DNA of 64,000 nucleotides, from positions 315,422,803 to 315,486,802 of the forward strand of contig CM037876.1 of assembly GCA_021292165.1 (NCBI GenBank). The letters are read 5' to 3'. The position numbers and the translations under genes are program-made. The stretch comes from Shinisaurus crocodilurus (taxonomy: Eukaryota > Chordata > Lepidosauria > Squamata > Shinisauridae). The notes beneath the pieces were generated by a model. The model worked only from the letters and a program-made list of their open reading frames with translations. It did no database searches and was not told where the DNA came from. Within the stretch, counting starts at the first letter, position 1; each line of letters opens with the position of its first letter. This document shows, piece after piece, positions 10,421 to 21,345 of the stretch.

Positions 10421-10705
10421 CACCCTCATTGATTTCACCACATTTTCGAAGTGGAAATGAGTGGAACCGCTTCTGGGACGGGGGTGGGCGTTGAGTTAGA
10501 TAACAAGCCAACTTCGGTGTACCAATGAAATAAATCTTTGAGTAAACAGGAGAGGGACCTTGAAGCCACAATGACTATTCCAGCCCTAGTTCTAGGAGCG
10601 ATTTCTGCCTTTGAAGAAGGGCTTGGAGGAACTGGCTTGGCAAGGAGAAGAAAGGAGAAGGGCTGCTCCAGGTATAGACAGACACAGAGATGGAGAGATG
10701 GAGAG

Positions 10706-10731
10706 GTGTGTGTGTGTGTGTGTGTGTGTGT
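10706..10731. repeat. (GT)n microsatellite
   Basis: GT repeat of about 13 units, immediately upstream of a CR1 insertion. Confidence 0.97.
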
Positions 10732-10742
10732 ATGCATGCAAT

Positions 10743-11231
10743 GAAGAAGGACATAGACATAGACAAACTGGAGAGGGTTCAGAGGAGGGCAACAAGGATG
10801 ATAAAGGGACTGGAAACAAGGCCCTATGAGGAGAGACTGAGAGAACTGGGCATGTTTAGCCTTCAGAAGAGGAGACTGAGGGGAGATATGATCGCACTCT
10901 TCCAGTATTTGAAGGGATGTCACACAGAGGAGGGCAAAGATCTCTTCTCGTTCATCCCAGTTTGCAGGACACGGAATAATGGGCTCAAGTTACAGGAACC
11001 TAGATTCCACCTAAACATCAGGAAAAATTTCCTGACTGTCAGAGCAATAAGACAATGGAACCAACTACCTAGGGAGGTCGTGGGCTCTCCCACTCTGGAG
11101 GCATTCAAGGTGCGGCTGGACAGACACCTGTCAGAGATGCTTTGACCTAGATTCCTGCATTGAGCAGGGGGTTGGACTCGATGGCCTTGTAGGCCCCTTC
11201 CAACTCTACTTTTCTATGATTCTATGATTCT
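10743..11231 (+). mobile_element. CR1 LINE, 5'-truncated
   Basis: The open frame to 11145 keeps [32 protein letters not shown] and [12 protein letters not shown] without a stop, then the 3' UTR and octamers. The upstream start codon (10690) comes from the microsatellite. Well preserved, so relatively young; not capable of movement alone. Confidence 0.92.
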
Positions 11232-11356
11232 AAGAAGGCCAGCTTATGTGACACGAGGGAAGCAAGAAGGGCCGAGTTTCACATGACGCTGTGTTATCAA
11301 GGAGCAAGTCCCAACTTCATAGAAAGTGTGTGCTTTGTGATGATTGTTTCATCTAG

Positions 11357-11690
11357 GTTTGTCCAACAGGACTTCGGCAGCCAGAGAAGACAGAGGCGAG
11401 GGACTTTGTTTCCAAAGCTTTATTGAGTGCACTCAAGGCGATTTCCCCCCAGGCCAGGCAAACAGGACTGACCAGATAGGAGGAGCCTCGCCCCGCCTGC
11501 GCAAAGGCTAGATAAGCAAACTACTTCTTTCTACTGCGCTTGCATGTCACTGGGCAAACCTTACTTGTGCCCTGTTTTACTGCAACCTGATTGGGGCTTC
11601 TGTCTGTTGCTGCTAGCCCCTGTATCCAGCTTTCGGATATCGGCGCCATTTAGAAAAGTTTATGGCGCAGTTTAATATTTCTACAACACA
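11357..11690 (-). mobile_element. Probable solo LTR
   Basis: On the minus strand it begins TGTTGTAGAAATATT and carries GTGCACTCAATAAAGCTTTGG, then a U5-like stretch (CCTCGCCTCTGTCTTCTCTGG) ending near TTGGACA. The AATAAAGCTTTGG block is a typical LTR polyadenylation arrangement. No matching flanks were found, so the exact ends are uncertain. Confidence 0.6.
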
Positions 11691-12066
11691 TACAGCACAG
11701 CTGCAGAGCCTCTGGTTTTCTCCTTGCCCCTCTCACCCTCGCCCCCTATTTCATCGTCCTCCTCCTCCTCCTCCTCCCTTCCTGTTCACCCTTCAGACTC
11801 CACCTCCCTGCTACTGCTGATTTTGCTTCTGAGCAAGGTATGTGTCATTGCAGAAGTGAAAGGCGAGTCGGAGAGCCAGAACTGGCCCCCCGGAAGCTGC
11901 TGCAGTCAGGTGGAAGGGAGCCAGGCCTGTCCCACACCTGACCTACGCCTGACCCACTCCTACATTCTCTTCGCAGCAAGCAGCCTTCATCTGGGTGCTG
12001 GCGCTGTGATGGGGAGAAGGATGAAATTGACAGACACCAGCACCTTGCCAGGAGGGATATACAGAC
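11691..12066. other. Unassigned, with a (TCC)n run
   Basis: A TCC repeat lies at about 11757-11778. Short ORFs only. Confidence 0.35.
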
Positions 12067-12352
12067 TACAGTCATGCCTTGGATGGAGAGCATAATTCGT
12101 TCCGGAAACGTGCTTGTAATCCAAAGCACTTGTATATCAAAGCGAAATTCCCCATAAGAAATGTGTACACATATTTTTAATTTAAGCTGCAATAAAGAAT
12201 GATAGTGTAAAGTCTTCATTTTTCTTGACCGTACTACAGTACTTGTATTGCAAGACGTCGCTTGTTTATCAAGTTAAAATTTATTTTAAAAATGTGCTTG
12301 TCGTGCAAAACACTTGCAGACCATGTTACTTGCAATCCAAGGTTTTACTGTA
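12067..12352. mobile_element. Tc1/mariner-type nonautonomous element
   Basis: 286 bp from TACAGTCATGCCTTGGAT to ATCCAAGGTTTTACTGTA, with imperfect terminal inverted repeats and TA at both ends. The inner text (CTTGTATATCAAAGC, CTTGCAGACC) matches what I remember of widespread vertebrate Tigger/mariner MITEs. No transposase ORF. Confidence 0.75.
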
Positions 12353-12570
12353 TGAGAAATTCCTTTCAGTTCCTTTTTGATCAGGATTTTACCCACTTCA
12401 CACTTTCCGGACTGAACACAGATTCGGACGCAAGCTGCGGTCGATGTCCATATACATTTCTTGCAATGTGATTTACAGACCGAAGAAAATGCATTCGACA
12501 GCATGCATGTATTTGGGAAATGTGCATTAAAAATTGTAGTTTTGGAAAATATCCACAATTGTGCTTAAAT
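12353..12570. other. Unassigned stretch
   Basis: Possible old transposon remnant; see 3986-4753 and 54760-54910 for similar word use. Confidence 0.25.
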
Positions 12571-12578
12571 CAATAGGA

Positions 12579-12713
12579 CAGTGCTCTCCAACCTTGGGTC
12601 CCCAGATGTTTTTGGCCTACAACTCCCAGCATGCCCCAGCCAGCGCAGCTGGCTGGGGCATGCTGGGAGTTGTAGGCCAAAAACATCTGGGGACCCAAGG
12701 TTGGAGAGCACTG
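12579..12713. mobile_element. hAT-type palindromic MITE-1, copy 1
   Basis: 135 bp, almost a perfect palindrome, with long arms (CAGTGCTCTCCAACC...GGTTGGAGAGCACTG) around a short central hairpin. The flanks are the perfect 8-bp repeat CAATAGGA (12571-12578 and 12714-12721). Other copies lie at 41706-41831 and 60286-60363. Confidence 0.92.
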
Positions 12714-12721
12714 CAATAGGA

Positions 12722-14043
12722 GAAGAAAGGGTCTCACATACCCATACGTGCCAGCCGCCTGCCCCCCCCCCAGCAGTCATACGACGGGGACACTGCACCC
12801 CCTGGAGGTGTTTAGCTGTGCAGACAATAATTACTTGCACCTTTTCTCTCAAGTCACCCCCAGCACCTTTCCGGAAACTGAACAAACAAACGCAGGCATC
12901 CGCAGATGGCCCAGAGCAGCAGAAAGCTTCAGGACGGGAGGGGCCGCGTCCAGTGCCAGGAATGAAGGCGTCAGAGTGTGTGCGCCGCATGCCCAAGTGA
13001 GCACACCCATCGAGTTAGTTTAACCCAACTTGCACAATGCCTTTTAATCATGCAATTTGGATTTTGTGGTCACAGAACAGGGGGTTTTAACAAAACAAAA
13101 ATGAAAAAGCAAGAAACTCTGCAGACCCCCAAGTTTCTGTGTTATAATTTGCAGCCCCCGTCAGAGAAGAGGAAGGCCGTTCGTCTGCACACTGGCTGCG
13201 GCTTGGAATAGACTGCCAAGAGATTGATATATTTCACTCATCAGCGAAGCTAATTTCTTAGTGGAGATGGAGTCAGTTTTATTAGTTCAACGGCAAGCCA
13301 AGCATAAAGCGGCACTGGAGGCATATCAATGAGAGACGTCCGTGCGGCAGGCGAGGGCGAGGGGGGGCCGAGCCGCTGAGGGTGTTCCGGAGCCCCCGCC
13401 ACCTCCCCAGGTTTTATTTCGTGACCAACCGAGCATTTCCTTCCATCCCCAAACTGCCTGCACTGCATTTGGACACACTTTTCCACTTTGTAAAATGCCG
13501 CCATGGATTTCTACGCGGAAAAAAAATAAGCTCCCAAATTTCTGAGTGATGCATCAGGCAAGGGAAGCAGCTGAGCAGGACACGACGATGTGTCCCCGTG
13601 TGAATGGGAGCGCTTGGACGTGCATTCCACAGCTCATGCTGGCTCAGAGACCCCAAAGGTGCCTCTAGCCCAGAATATGGAGGCCTTTGCTCTTCCCTAG
13701 ATATCAGAGAGAAGAGAAACCCCTGAGGGGGGCACTAGCACAGGATGACCCCAGCACGAGCATGACGCCCTTCCTCCGGCAGCGCCGGGATTGTCAGGCT
13801 CACCCCAAACTTCAGTGCTGCCTCTGCTGCTTGTCTTCGGTGACCCCAGCCCAGCGACCCTCATCGCCCGCTCCTCCGGGCATCCAGGAGGGTGCAACGT
13901 GTGCAGAATCATGACCCCAGCGGGGCAGGCCTCGTCGTCGTCACCCAGGCACCACCTGCTCCATCCTTGGGCCAGAACAGACACACCCAGCGACAGTGAC
14001 GCAACCCTGTGCAGACTGAAATGTGATGGCGACTGGCTCTTAG
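12722..14043. other. Unassigned, no gene recognised
   Basis: No repeat family identified over 1.3 kb. Short ORFs in several frames overlap and none has a familiar domain. Possibly single-copy sequence. Confidence 0.3.
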
Positions 14044-14164
14044 TCTAACCTACCTCACAGGGTTGTTGTGAGGATAAAACAGAGAGGAGGAGAAGGATTA
14101 TGTCAGCCGCCTTGGGTTCCTTGCAGGGAAAAAGGCAGGGTATAAAATAAATAAATAAATAAAC
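14044..14164 (+). mobile_element. SINE-A 3' half
   Basis: Body and tail of SINE-A (AACCTACCTCACAGGGTTG, GCCGCCTTGGGTTCC, then TATAAAATAAATAAATAAA) without the tRNA-like head. Confidence 0.85.
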
Positions 14165-14306
14165 AGGGGCTTTCAGCTGACAGAAAACGTCTCAGGACAG
14201 CCTTGGTCGGTCGTGCACCTTGCAAAACCATTTGAGTGCAACCCTTGAGTGCCATTTTTTTGGTAGAAAGGTGGGGTATACATCAAGTCAGTAAATAAGG
14301 TAAATG

Positions 14307-14323
14307 CACACACACACACACAC
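14307..14323. repeat. (CA)n microsatellite
   Basis: Short CA repeat. Confidence 0.9.
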
Positions 14324-14799
14324 CCTGTGCTCTTGCTGCGGTGATGCAGGCATAGAGGATCCGTGTGCCTCTTCCTACTCACGTTTCCATCCTCCTCAGC
14401 CATGCATTGCACTTGTGGTGTTGCCTGGCCTCGGGTAGCTCCCAGACCAGGACAGGCCTTCCACGAGGTGGGCTGAAGCCCCCGCCTCAGGCAGTGGAGC
14501 TGGACTGGAGGAGCAGTGAATCGTGCCACTTCTCCCCCGCTCCCACCAGGAGGCCCTGCTGCTGTAGGTGGACTAGAAGGGGAGGGGGCACCACAGCTGG
14601 AGCAGGGGTGGGGGTGCCGCACAGCAGCGGGGGGGGCAGCGGCAGCGGCATGGCAGGGTGGGGCAACGCGGCAGCACGTGTGTGCGCAAGAGAGCCTGCA
14701 CCAGGGCGGTCCCAGACCAGCCCGGCCCCTTCTAACAGCCGCTTGCGTGGGGGTCCCTTCATGCTGTCATGATTGAGAGCTGGTCTAAATGACCGTTCC
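14324..14799. other. Unassigned GC-rich stretch
   Basis: GC-rich with overlapping chance ORFs on both strands and a G7 run. No family or domain recognised. Confidence 0.3.
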
Positions 14800-14915
14800 G
14801 GGGTCCCTTACTTGTGGGGCTTCCCACAGGCACCTGCTTGGCCACTGTGGGAACAGAATGCTGGACTAGACAAACCCTCGGTCTGAGCCTGCGTGGCTCT
14901 GCTTCTGTTCTTAGA
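14800..14915 (+). mobile_element. LINE-B 3' tail
   Basis: CTTGTGGGGCTTCCCACAGG and GGCCACTGTGGGAACAGAATGC in order, ending TTCTGTTCTTA. Confidence 0.75.
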
Positions 14916-15101
14916 GCCCTGTGGTTCTTCGTAGTCAGACTGGTGTTTGCTCTGGGGAGAGTTAATGGAACCACCCAGGAGGGTTCTGGAGATTGTTTTG
15001 ATGGCTCTGCCTGAGTGGTCAAGTGCCCCCACTTTCGTTACAGGATGGATCTCAATGGGAGGCCCCTTCTGCAAGAAGAGTGTCTTTTGGGAAGCGGGAT
15101 C

Positions 15102-15344
15102 ATTATTTATTTATTTATTTATTACATTTATACCCCGCCTTTTTTCCTGCAAGGAACCCAAGGCGGCTTACATAAGCCTCCTCCTCCTCCATTTTATCCT
15201 CACAACAACCCTGTGAGGTAGGTTAGGCTGAGAGTCAGTGGCTGGCCCAAAGTCACCCAGTGAGTTTCATGGCCGAGCGGGGACTAGAACCCGGATCTCC
15301 CGAGTCCCAGCCCGACACTCTCACCACTATGCCACACTGGCTCT
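15102..15344 (-). mobile_element. SINE-A, full-length
   Basis: Complete minus-strand copy. The reverse complement starts GAGCCAGTGTGGCATAGTGG, has a B-box-like GGGTTCTAGTCC, the GACTTTGGGCCAGCCACTG body and a CGCCTTGGGTTCCTTGCAGG...AATAAATAAATA tail. Confidence 0.92.
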
Positions 15345-15649
15345 CATGTTTTTTTCCCCCCTCGGGAATGTGCTGATTTGGGCCGTGTAGGGCACGGTCG
15401 AAGGCAGCAGGTGGAGTTAGTTGCAGGTGCGGATCAGACCCAGCCAAACGGCTCAGTCTGAGCTCTCGAGCAGCATTTTGAGGGTGCTGCTGGTCTCCCT
15501 AAATATCTGATGTGGATGATATGAACTTTAGCACACCTGCTGGAGTGTTAAACTGTGATCCAACACATATGCTCAACGTATATATATGTGCAAATAAAAC
15601 ACAGAAATGCCATAAGCCTCCAGTGACCTGATTCCAAGGAAACCAAATC

Positions 15650-15853
15650 CCAGGTAAAACTCTCGCACCCCCTGGAGTTCTCACTGCATGGAAAATTGGG
15701 ATGCAGGAGGAGTAACAATTTGTTACAGCTTGGAGGTTTGGAGGTGAAGAAACAGTTTGAGTGTACACACATGCAAGGGTAACGGGTGTGAGTGTGGCCA
15801 GTGGTGGTCCCTTCAGTGTGCATGACACTTTGCAGAGTACAAGAGGGCAGGTC
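15650..15853. repeat. 205-bp duplicated block, copy 1
   Basis: Nearly identical in direct orientation to 16858-17063, from CCCAGGTAAAACTCTCGCAC to GAGTACAAGAGGGCAGGTCC. In both places it is followed within 50 bp by a very GC-rich stretch, so the repeat unit may be longer than 205 bp and degraded. Confidence 0.85.
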
Positions 15854-15894
15854 CCTGCCCTGAGGGGCTTACAAGCTCGGGTCCCCCATTTAAC

Positions 15895-16115
15895 CAGGGG
15901 GGCCTGTTTGTGCCATGGCATGGGCGCCGTGGCGGGAAAGGAGGCGGCCGGCGGCGCAGCCCGAAGCAGGGCCTGGGAGCGAGCGGGGAGGGTCGAGGGT
16001 GGTCTTCCCTCCGGTCTGCTTCGCCGCCATAAGAGAGGGCTGCAGCCTGGATCTCCCCTTCCCCGCACACGGAGCCCCACTCACAATCTTGCCCTAACAC
16101 GACGGCCGCCCCTGA
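15895..16115. promoter_or_regulatory. CpG-rich block, possible small CpG island
   Basis: Many CG dinucleotides in about 220 bp, ending in CCCCTGAG|GTAAGG, which matches a splice-donor consensus. A first noncoding exon on the plus strand is possible, but the block lies next to repeats and may belong to one. Confidence 0.3.
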
Positions 16116-16623
16116 GGTAAGGATGTTTGTTGCTGTGGACATATTGGTCAGCTGTTGGTTGACAGGGCTGGGAAGGGACTCCTTTACCTGGAGAGATCGA
16201 CCGGCTCGTCTCACAGGGTTTTTGCCTTTCTCACAGCAGTGCAAGTTTGTTAACGTCATTTGCCAAGCAGCAACGTCACAGCTTCAAGGCATCGGGGGCT
16301 GGATCTGAGTCAAAGGGGAAGGGGGTATGTGCCCCCTCCCTAACAGGAACAGGAGGGCCCTGGGGGCAGGGCCCCGCTCCCACTCCTAGGGAAGCATGCA
16401 CCCGTGTTCTGGCAGAAGGTCCGCCCACTTGGGGCCTCCCAGCATGCAGGCTGGGGTGCGAGTCGGCCGGCAGGCAGGCAGGCCGAATCTTAAAGGTGTT
16501 GGTGTTGAAAGAGATTTGTAATCCGTGTGCTGGCCTTGCCAGGCGTTCCACGCACAGCAGCAGAGTATCTCCCACACGGCGGCAGCAGTGACCCAGCAGT
16601 GACCCAGCCGCTCCGCCGCTCCA
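16116..16623. other. Unassigned stretch
   Basis: No recognised family or domain. Confidence 0.3.
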
Positions 16624-16857
16624 ATTGCAGATTAATCCAGGACACAGGAATCACTCTGTAACAGCAACAGGTCTATTGACTAGAGATGTAGCCGAGCAGC
16701 CCGTCAGACAGGAGCAAGGCCCGAACTGGGCCTGCTTGCGTCCGAGGGGCTGCTCAGCACCGCGTGCGGGCTTTACCTGGGCTCTCCGCCGAGCGGAGAG
16801 CCTTCCTCCCTGTCCGATGGGTCCCGTCGCGTCACTTCTGGCGTGGTAAAACTCAAA
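16624..16857 (-). mobile_element. LTR-like piece, minus strand (U5-side)
   Basis: The reverse complement of 16624-16685 (GACCTGTTGCTGTTACAGAG, TGGATTAATCTGCA) matches 17873-17925 on the plus strand (GACCTGTGGCGTTACAGAG, TGGATTAATCTGCA). This places part of the same LTR-like unit here in the opposite direction. Confidence 0.5.
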
Positions 16858-17063
16858 TCCCAGGTAAAACTCTCGCACCCCCTGGAGTGCTCACTGCATG
16901 GAAAATTGGGATGCAGGAGGAGTAACAATTTGTTACACTTGGAGGTTTGGAGGTGAAGAAACAGTTTGAGTGTACACACATGCAAGGGTAACGGGTGTGA
17001 GTGTGGCCAGTGGTGATCCCTTCAGTGTGCATGACACTTTGCAGAGTACAAGAGGGCAGGTCC
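16858..17063. repeat. 205-bp duplicated block, copy 2
   Basis: Direct near-copy of 15650-15853. It lies between the two parts of the minus-strand LTR-like unit (17396-17460 and 16624-16857), so it looks inserted there. Confidence 0.85.
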
Positions 17064-17395
17064 TGGCGGCAGCGGCAAGGGGCGGGGGGTCTGGCGGCAG
17101 CGGCGGGGGGGTTTTCTCTGGCGGCGGCTCGAGCGGTAGGCGGTGGCGGGTCCTGGCAGCAGCGGCGGGGGGGTCCGACGGCGGCTCGAGCAGTAGGCGG
17201 CGGCAGCGGGTCCTGGCGGCCGCGGGGGGCAGGGGTCCAGTGGCAGGGGGGGCTTCTCCAGCAGCGGCTCGAGCGGCGCATGCGGGGCGGACAATGCTTT
17301 GCGCCGCTCTGAAGAGCGGGATCGGGCCGCCGCCGCTCGCGGGGGGGCCCAAGCCTGGAGCGAGCCTCAGCCAACTCCAGCTCAGCCCCACCACT
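17064..17395. repeat. GC-rich irregular tandem
   Basis: Very G-rich with repeated CGGCTCGAGC words at about 17124, 17180 and 17265 and GGTCCTGGCGGC words. Unit length is irregular (55-85 bp). It might act as a CpG-rich promoter part of a repeat; no ORF is credible. Confidence 0.5.
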
Positions 17396-17894
17396 ATTTT
17401 CCCTAGATAAAGTCCATGTGCAGAGTATAAATGCATAGCAAGCATTAGCCCAGTGGAGAGAAGTAGAACTTCATGTTGTGATATGTATCACTTTACCAGC
17501 TGCAGCACATTGTTTACACATGGAAGAGACAGAATGGCTGTAAACAGGTTTTGTTATGTCTTACTAGAATCCTTGATTCTGGACTGTGAGAACAATATGA
17601 GCTGGTCACATGGTTTGTATGTTCTGATGACGTGCTAACTTGTTTTCTGTCTGAAGCCATCTTAGAGAGAAGGTGGATTGCTTTCTCTCTTCTTCTGGTT
17701 CTTCTTGCTAGACTTTGTTCCTGCAACAATGTAACTTCTTTGCTGAGGTGGAGTGAAGCTCAACGTACTCCACTGGATGTAATGCTTGCTATGCATTTAT
17801 ACTCTGCACATGGACTGTAACTAGGAAATGTATACTCTGTAGAACTTTACTTGCTAAGTGAATAAACAGGTAGAATTAGACCTGTGGCGTTACA
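17396..17894 (+). mobile_element. LTR-like unit with inverted promoter-side duplicate
   Basis: The segment at 17396-17460 is the reverse complement, over about 60 bp, of 17765-17832, including a TATA-like TTTATACTCTGCACATGGAC. On the plus strand this is followed by an AATAAA at 17860 and a GTTACA end at 17894, in LTR order. One candidate 5' end is TGTGATATG at 17477. No target duplication was seen. This is a description of an old, rearranged copy; no internal genes are present. Confidence 0.5.
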
Positions 17895-19089
17895 GAGTGT
17901 TTCCTGACTCCATGGATTAATCTGCAGCGGGGAAGCTGGAAGCAAGTCTGATTACAGGGTAGACTGGGCTGGCACCTTCACAGCACGCTGCACGCTGCGT
18001 AGGGAGGTGAGATCTGGAAGATCTGTGTGTGGAATTTCAGGCGTCTGTTAGCACACAGATAGGATTATAAATCTCCCAACTCTGCTCACACGCCAACACT
18101 TCACCCCACCAATACAAAGCATTACATTGTAGCAGTTGCAAGAACAAGAAGAAGAACACAAGAGCGAAGCTAAAGTTCTTCCCCTTAAAATGGCTTCTGT
18201 CTGGAGCAGTTCACTACGTCAGAGAAAACAAACACGTGACAGTTGGTTTGTTGGTTCCCAGGGATCCTTTCCCAGGCTGGTCCAGGAATAGCACAATAAC
18301 ACCCTCCTGGCTACAGACATAAACAGAACTGCTTGAGACAGCCATTGTATCAAAAACATTGCATATCAAAACATAACAAAAGCGCCCAGCTTGCAGCTGA
18401 TTCCACAACAAAAGGATCCATCCCCAAACCATGTCATACTCTCAGCTGCAGTCAATAAAGTTGTGGCCAAGTTTTAACCCAATCCTGGCTCTGTGCAATC
18501 ACCGGGTGCCTTTCCCAATGGGGTGGAGACCATCCGGCACTCTGGCGCAAAGCAAGCTTCAAGAGAGGGGAAGCAGCAGAGGAAGAGACGGCAGATGCAG
18601 GCAGCCTTAGACAAGGGGAGAACATGCATTTACTGCACTTGCGCGTAAGGCAGTGGAAGTTGCACTGTACATGTAAGTTGCATGTAGGTTACATGAAAAG
18701 GTTGGTATTTGATAGCCAAGCAGTGCCTTTGTTGACTGTACAAACCAGGTTTGCTTGCTCTGTGTAATGTGTGAAATGGTCCTTCGTCTGGAGGGCTTCA
18801 GCGTTCTCTCTGCTTTCCATTGTGCAAAATTGCTGTTCCGGGTGGGGGATGTGATTTACACTGCATGGAGTTTGGCTTGGTGTGTCGCCCATCTGGCTCC
18901 TGTTGTAACAAAGCTAAATGAGCTATAAAAAGTACAGCATTCACTTGTCACAGTTACAAGCAAGAGGAAATGAGGGTTTATTTGGGTCATGGCAGGAGGC
19001 AAGAGCAAGCTTACCTTGAGAGAAACATGCACCAGAGGGAGAATATTACCACTTTATGTGATGAAACCTCCATTTTAGAATGTTTTTTT
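17895..19089. other. Unassigned; possible retroelement internal or second LTR remnant
   Basis: Near 18452 there is GCAGTCAATAAAGTTGTGGCC, a polyadenylation-signal arrangement as in LTRs or retroposed transcripts. Nothing else is recognised. Confidence 0.3.
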
Positions 19090-19200
19090 TTAATCTGCTA
19101 AGCCTGCCTTTGTGTTGCTGCTTTTAATAACGCTATTTATTGCTATTTGATACTTGTTGTTTTTAATTGTTGCAAGACACCCTGAGCGATGCAAGTGCAT
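19090..19200 (+). mobile_element. L2-group LINE 3' UTR remnant
   Basis: T-rich sequence ending TTGTTTTTAATTGTTGCAAGACACCCTGAGCGATG in pieces, the style of L2 3' ends. Confidence 0.45.
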
Positions 19201-19591
19201 CAAAGGGGTGCAGGCAGGATAATACTTTTTTTAAAAATCGATCAATCCATCCATCAATGACTGTCACACGTGAAAGAGGGGCAGTCTGGGTGCAAAGCAG
19301 AGGGAAGGCCAGAAACCGCCCAGAGCCAAGCCCATCTTTCGCTGGTCATCACGCCACTTCTAGTGTCACGTTTACCCAGTGTTGTGCCTCCAGTGGGTCA
19401 GACAGAGACCAGCCGGGCCGGAGTGTGCTTGGGGTGGGGCCAGGCGAAGTGCGGCCTGACCCAGCTGGGCAGCCTGACCAATCAGCGCCTGCCCAAAAGG
19501 CCGGTCCCAAACACACGCAGAGGCTGGAAGGAATTGTTGGTTACCACAGCTACAGCCAGACAGACGCTCCTGACATTCCCGACCTCAGACT
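19201..19591. other. Unassigned stretch
   Basis: No family or domain recognised. Confidence 0.3.
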
Positions 19592-19824
19592 TCCATTTAT
19601 TTATTTATTATATTTATACCCCGCCTTTTTTCCTGCAAGGAACTCAAGGAGGCTTACATAATCCTCCTCTCCATTTGATCCTCACAACAACCCTGTGAGG
19701 TAGGTTAGGCTGAGAGTCAGTGACTGGCCCAAAGTCACCCAGTGAGTTTCATGGCCGAGTGGGGACTAGAACCTGGATCTCCTGAGTCCCAGTCCAACAC
19801 TCTCACCACTACGCCACACTGGCT
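19592..19824 (-). mobile_element. SINE-A, full-length
   Basis: Complete minus-strand copy: reverse complement AGCCAGTGTGGCGTAGTGG head to TATAAATATAATAAATAAATAA tail (given in part), very close to the copies at 15102 and 61403. Confidence 0.92.
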
Positions 19825-20489
19825 TTGATCCTTGGAATGACCTTGACCACGACTTTGCTTGATCCCGAACTGGTTTACATTTGCTCTATTTTGGAATGAT
19901 ATATCTTGGATTCGACCCTCGGACTGTGGTAACGACCACGGCTTATCTTGGAACTGGACGGATGATGAACAGCAGCTGGTCATGAGAACAAAGGCTTGTC
20001 TATTCCAGCCTCCTGGCTGCTCCCCACAGATGTCCCTGTGAAGCCCATGAGCGGGACATGCGTACAATAGGCCCTTCCTGCTGTTGTTCCCAGCAACTCT
20101 GCAGGCGCACTGCCTCGGATCCTGGAGGGTCCATTGAGCTGTTGTTGATAGACTTCTATCTTCCATGAGCTCGTCTCATCCTGTTTTAAAGTTATCTTAA
20201 GTCAATGGCCCTCACCTTATTTCACTGATGATCTATTCTTTAAGTTTACACCCTGCCTTTCTGCACAAGTGCCCAAGTCAGCTGAGAAGACTGAAACCCA
20301 TAACTCAGCTGCCTTCCTGCTGGTCCCTTTGCTGTCTGAAGTGAGTCAGGAGGAGGCCTTTGCAATTCACTCCCCGGGGAAGTCGGCTTACTCTGGCTCT
20401 TATCCTCTCAGTGCCAAGCAAAGACATGTGCATCCACCCTGGATTTTCCAAGGGTGAACCTTAGAAACAGGCCAGCAAATTCAGCTGTC
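19825..20489. other. Unassigned stretch
   Basis: Only short ORFs; nothing recognised. Confidence 0.3.
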
Positions 20490-20632
20490 TTTTTCAGTGC
20501 CCTGGTTCTATGGTATGAACCTTTATTGAGACTGTATTATTTCAGATTTTGTAAACCACTTTGGAAAGCGGTACGCCTCAAAAGCAGTACATACGGTAAA
20601 TTCTTATTGGAAATAAACAAATAAATTAAAAC
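20490..20632 (+). mobile_element. L2-group LINE 3' tail, degraded
   Basis: GTAAACCACTTTGGAAAGCGG...AATAAACAAATAAATT resembles the terminal segment of L2-type 3' UTRs. Confidence 0.4.
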
Positions 20633-20684
20633 ATTGTTACTGAGAAGCTCAGTTGCCGCGCACACACCTTGACTCTGTAATCTC

Positions 20685-20960
20685 TATTTTATTATTTATT
20701 TTATTTAAGCTACTTACTTACCACATGATCTCATAAGATCTCTAAGCAGTTTACTTAAGAAATACATAAAATACAAGATTAAAATGATATAAAATAATAA
20801 ATACATTAAAAACATTACAGAAACAATAAAACAGAGCCGTGCCCTGAGTAAACAGGTGTACCTTTAAGAGGTCTAACGTTTGCCACAGTTTCTGCCTCTT
20901 GGACCACATGTGGGAGAGTGTTCCAGCGGGAGGGTGCCGCTCCAGAGGGAGAAGGCCTGT
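20685..20960 (-). mobile_element. L2-group LINE 3' part, degraded
   Basis: Minus-strand tail and 3' UTR, followed (to 20960) by words such as CTGGAACACTCTCCCACATG that correspond to the ..TLWN.LP region of L2 ORF2. Heavily mutated. Confidence 0.4.
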
Positions 20961-21139
20961 TTACACGTCCGTCAGGAGAGCAACACACAGGCACAGCACC
21001 CAAAGAACGGTGGGGGCTCCACTCATGCAAATGTCTTTCTCACTGCTGAGTCCCTCTTCTGATCAAGCTACACATTGTCCAATTAGCCACTCGATGGCTC
21101 CAGTAGAAAAATGCTCCATTAAGACGCACCATGATGAGG

Positions 21140-21345
21140 AGAGAGCTGTTAGCAGTCATTCAGGTTTTGCTTAAGAAGCCCCAAATTATTCAGGACCAGG
21201 ATACCTGGCCAACCACTTAATATATACCCAGTTGACCCTTGAGATCTTTTGAGGAGGCCTTACCGGTTGCTCTGTGGCCAACGGAATGTCGCCAGGGAGA
21301 GGTGCGCAAGCGGGCCTTCTCGGTGGTGGCACCCACCCTGTGGAA
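21140..21345 (+). mobile_element. L2 ORF2 C-terminal fragment
   Basis: The plus frame gives VRKRAFSVVAPTLWNTAPK, matching TRKRAFSVAAPTLWNSLP in the full-length L2 at 49741-51573. Only the end of ORF2 is present. Confidence 0.7.

Noticed and set aside
10690..11145. 151-codon ORF starting in a GT repeat as a novel protein
   Set aside because: It is the CR1 ORF2 C-terminus; the Met-rich, Val/Cys-rich start is translated microsatellite.
17474..17894. Complete endogenous retrovirus at 16.6-18 kb
   Set aside because: Only LTR-like pieces are seen; no gag, pol or env motif was found in any frame between or beyond them.
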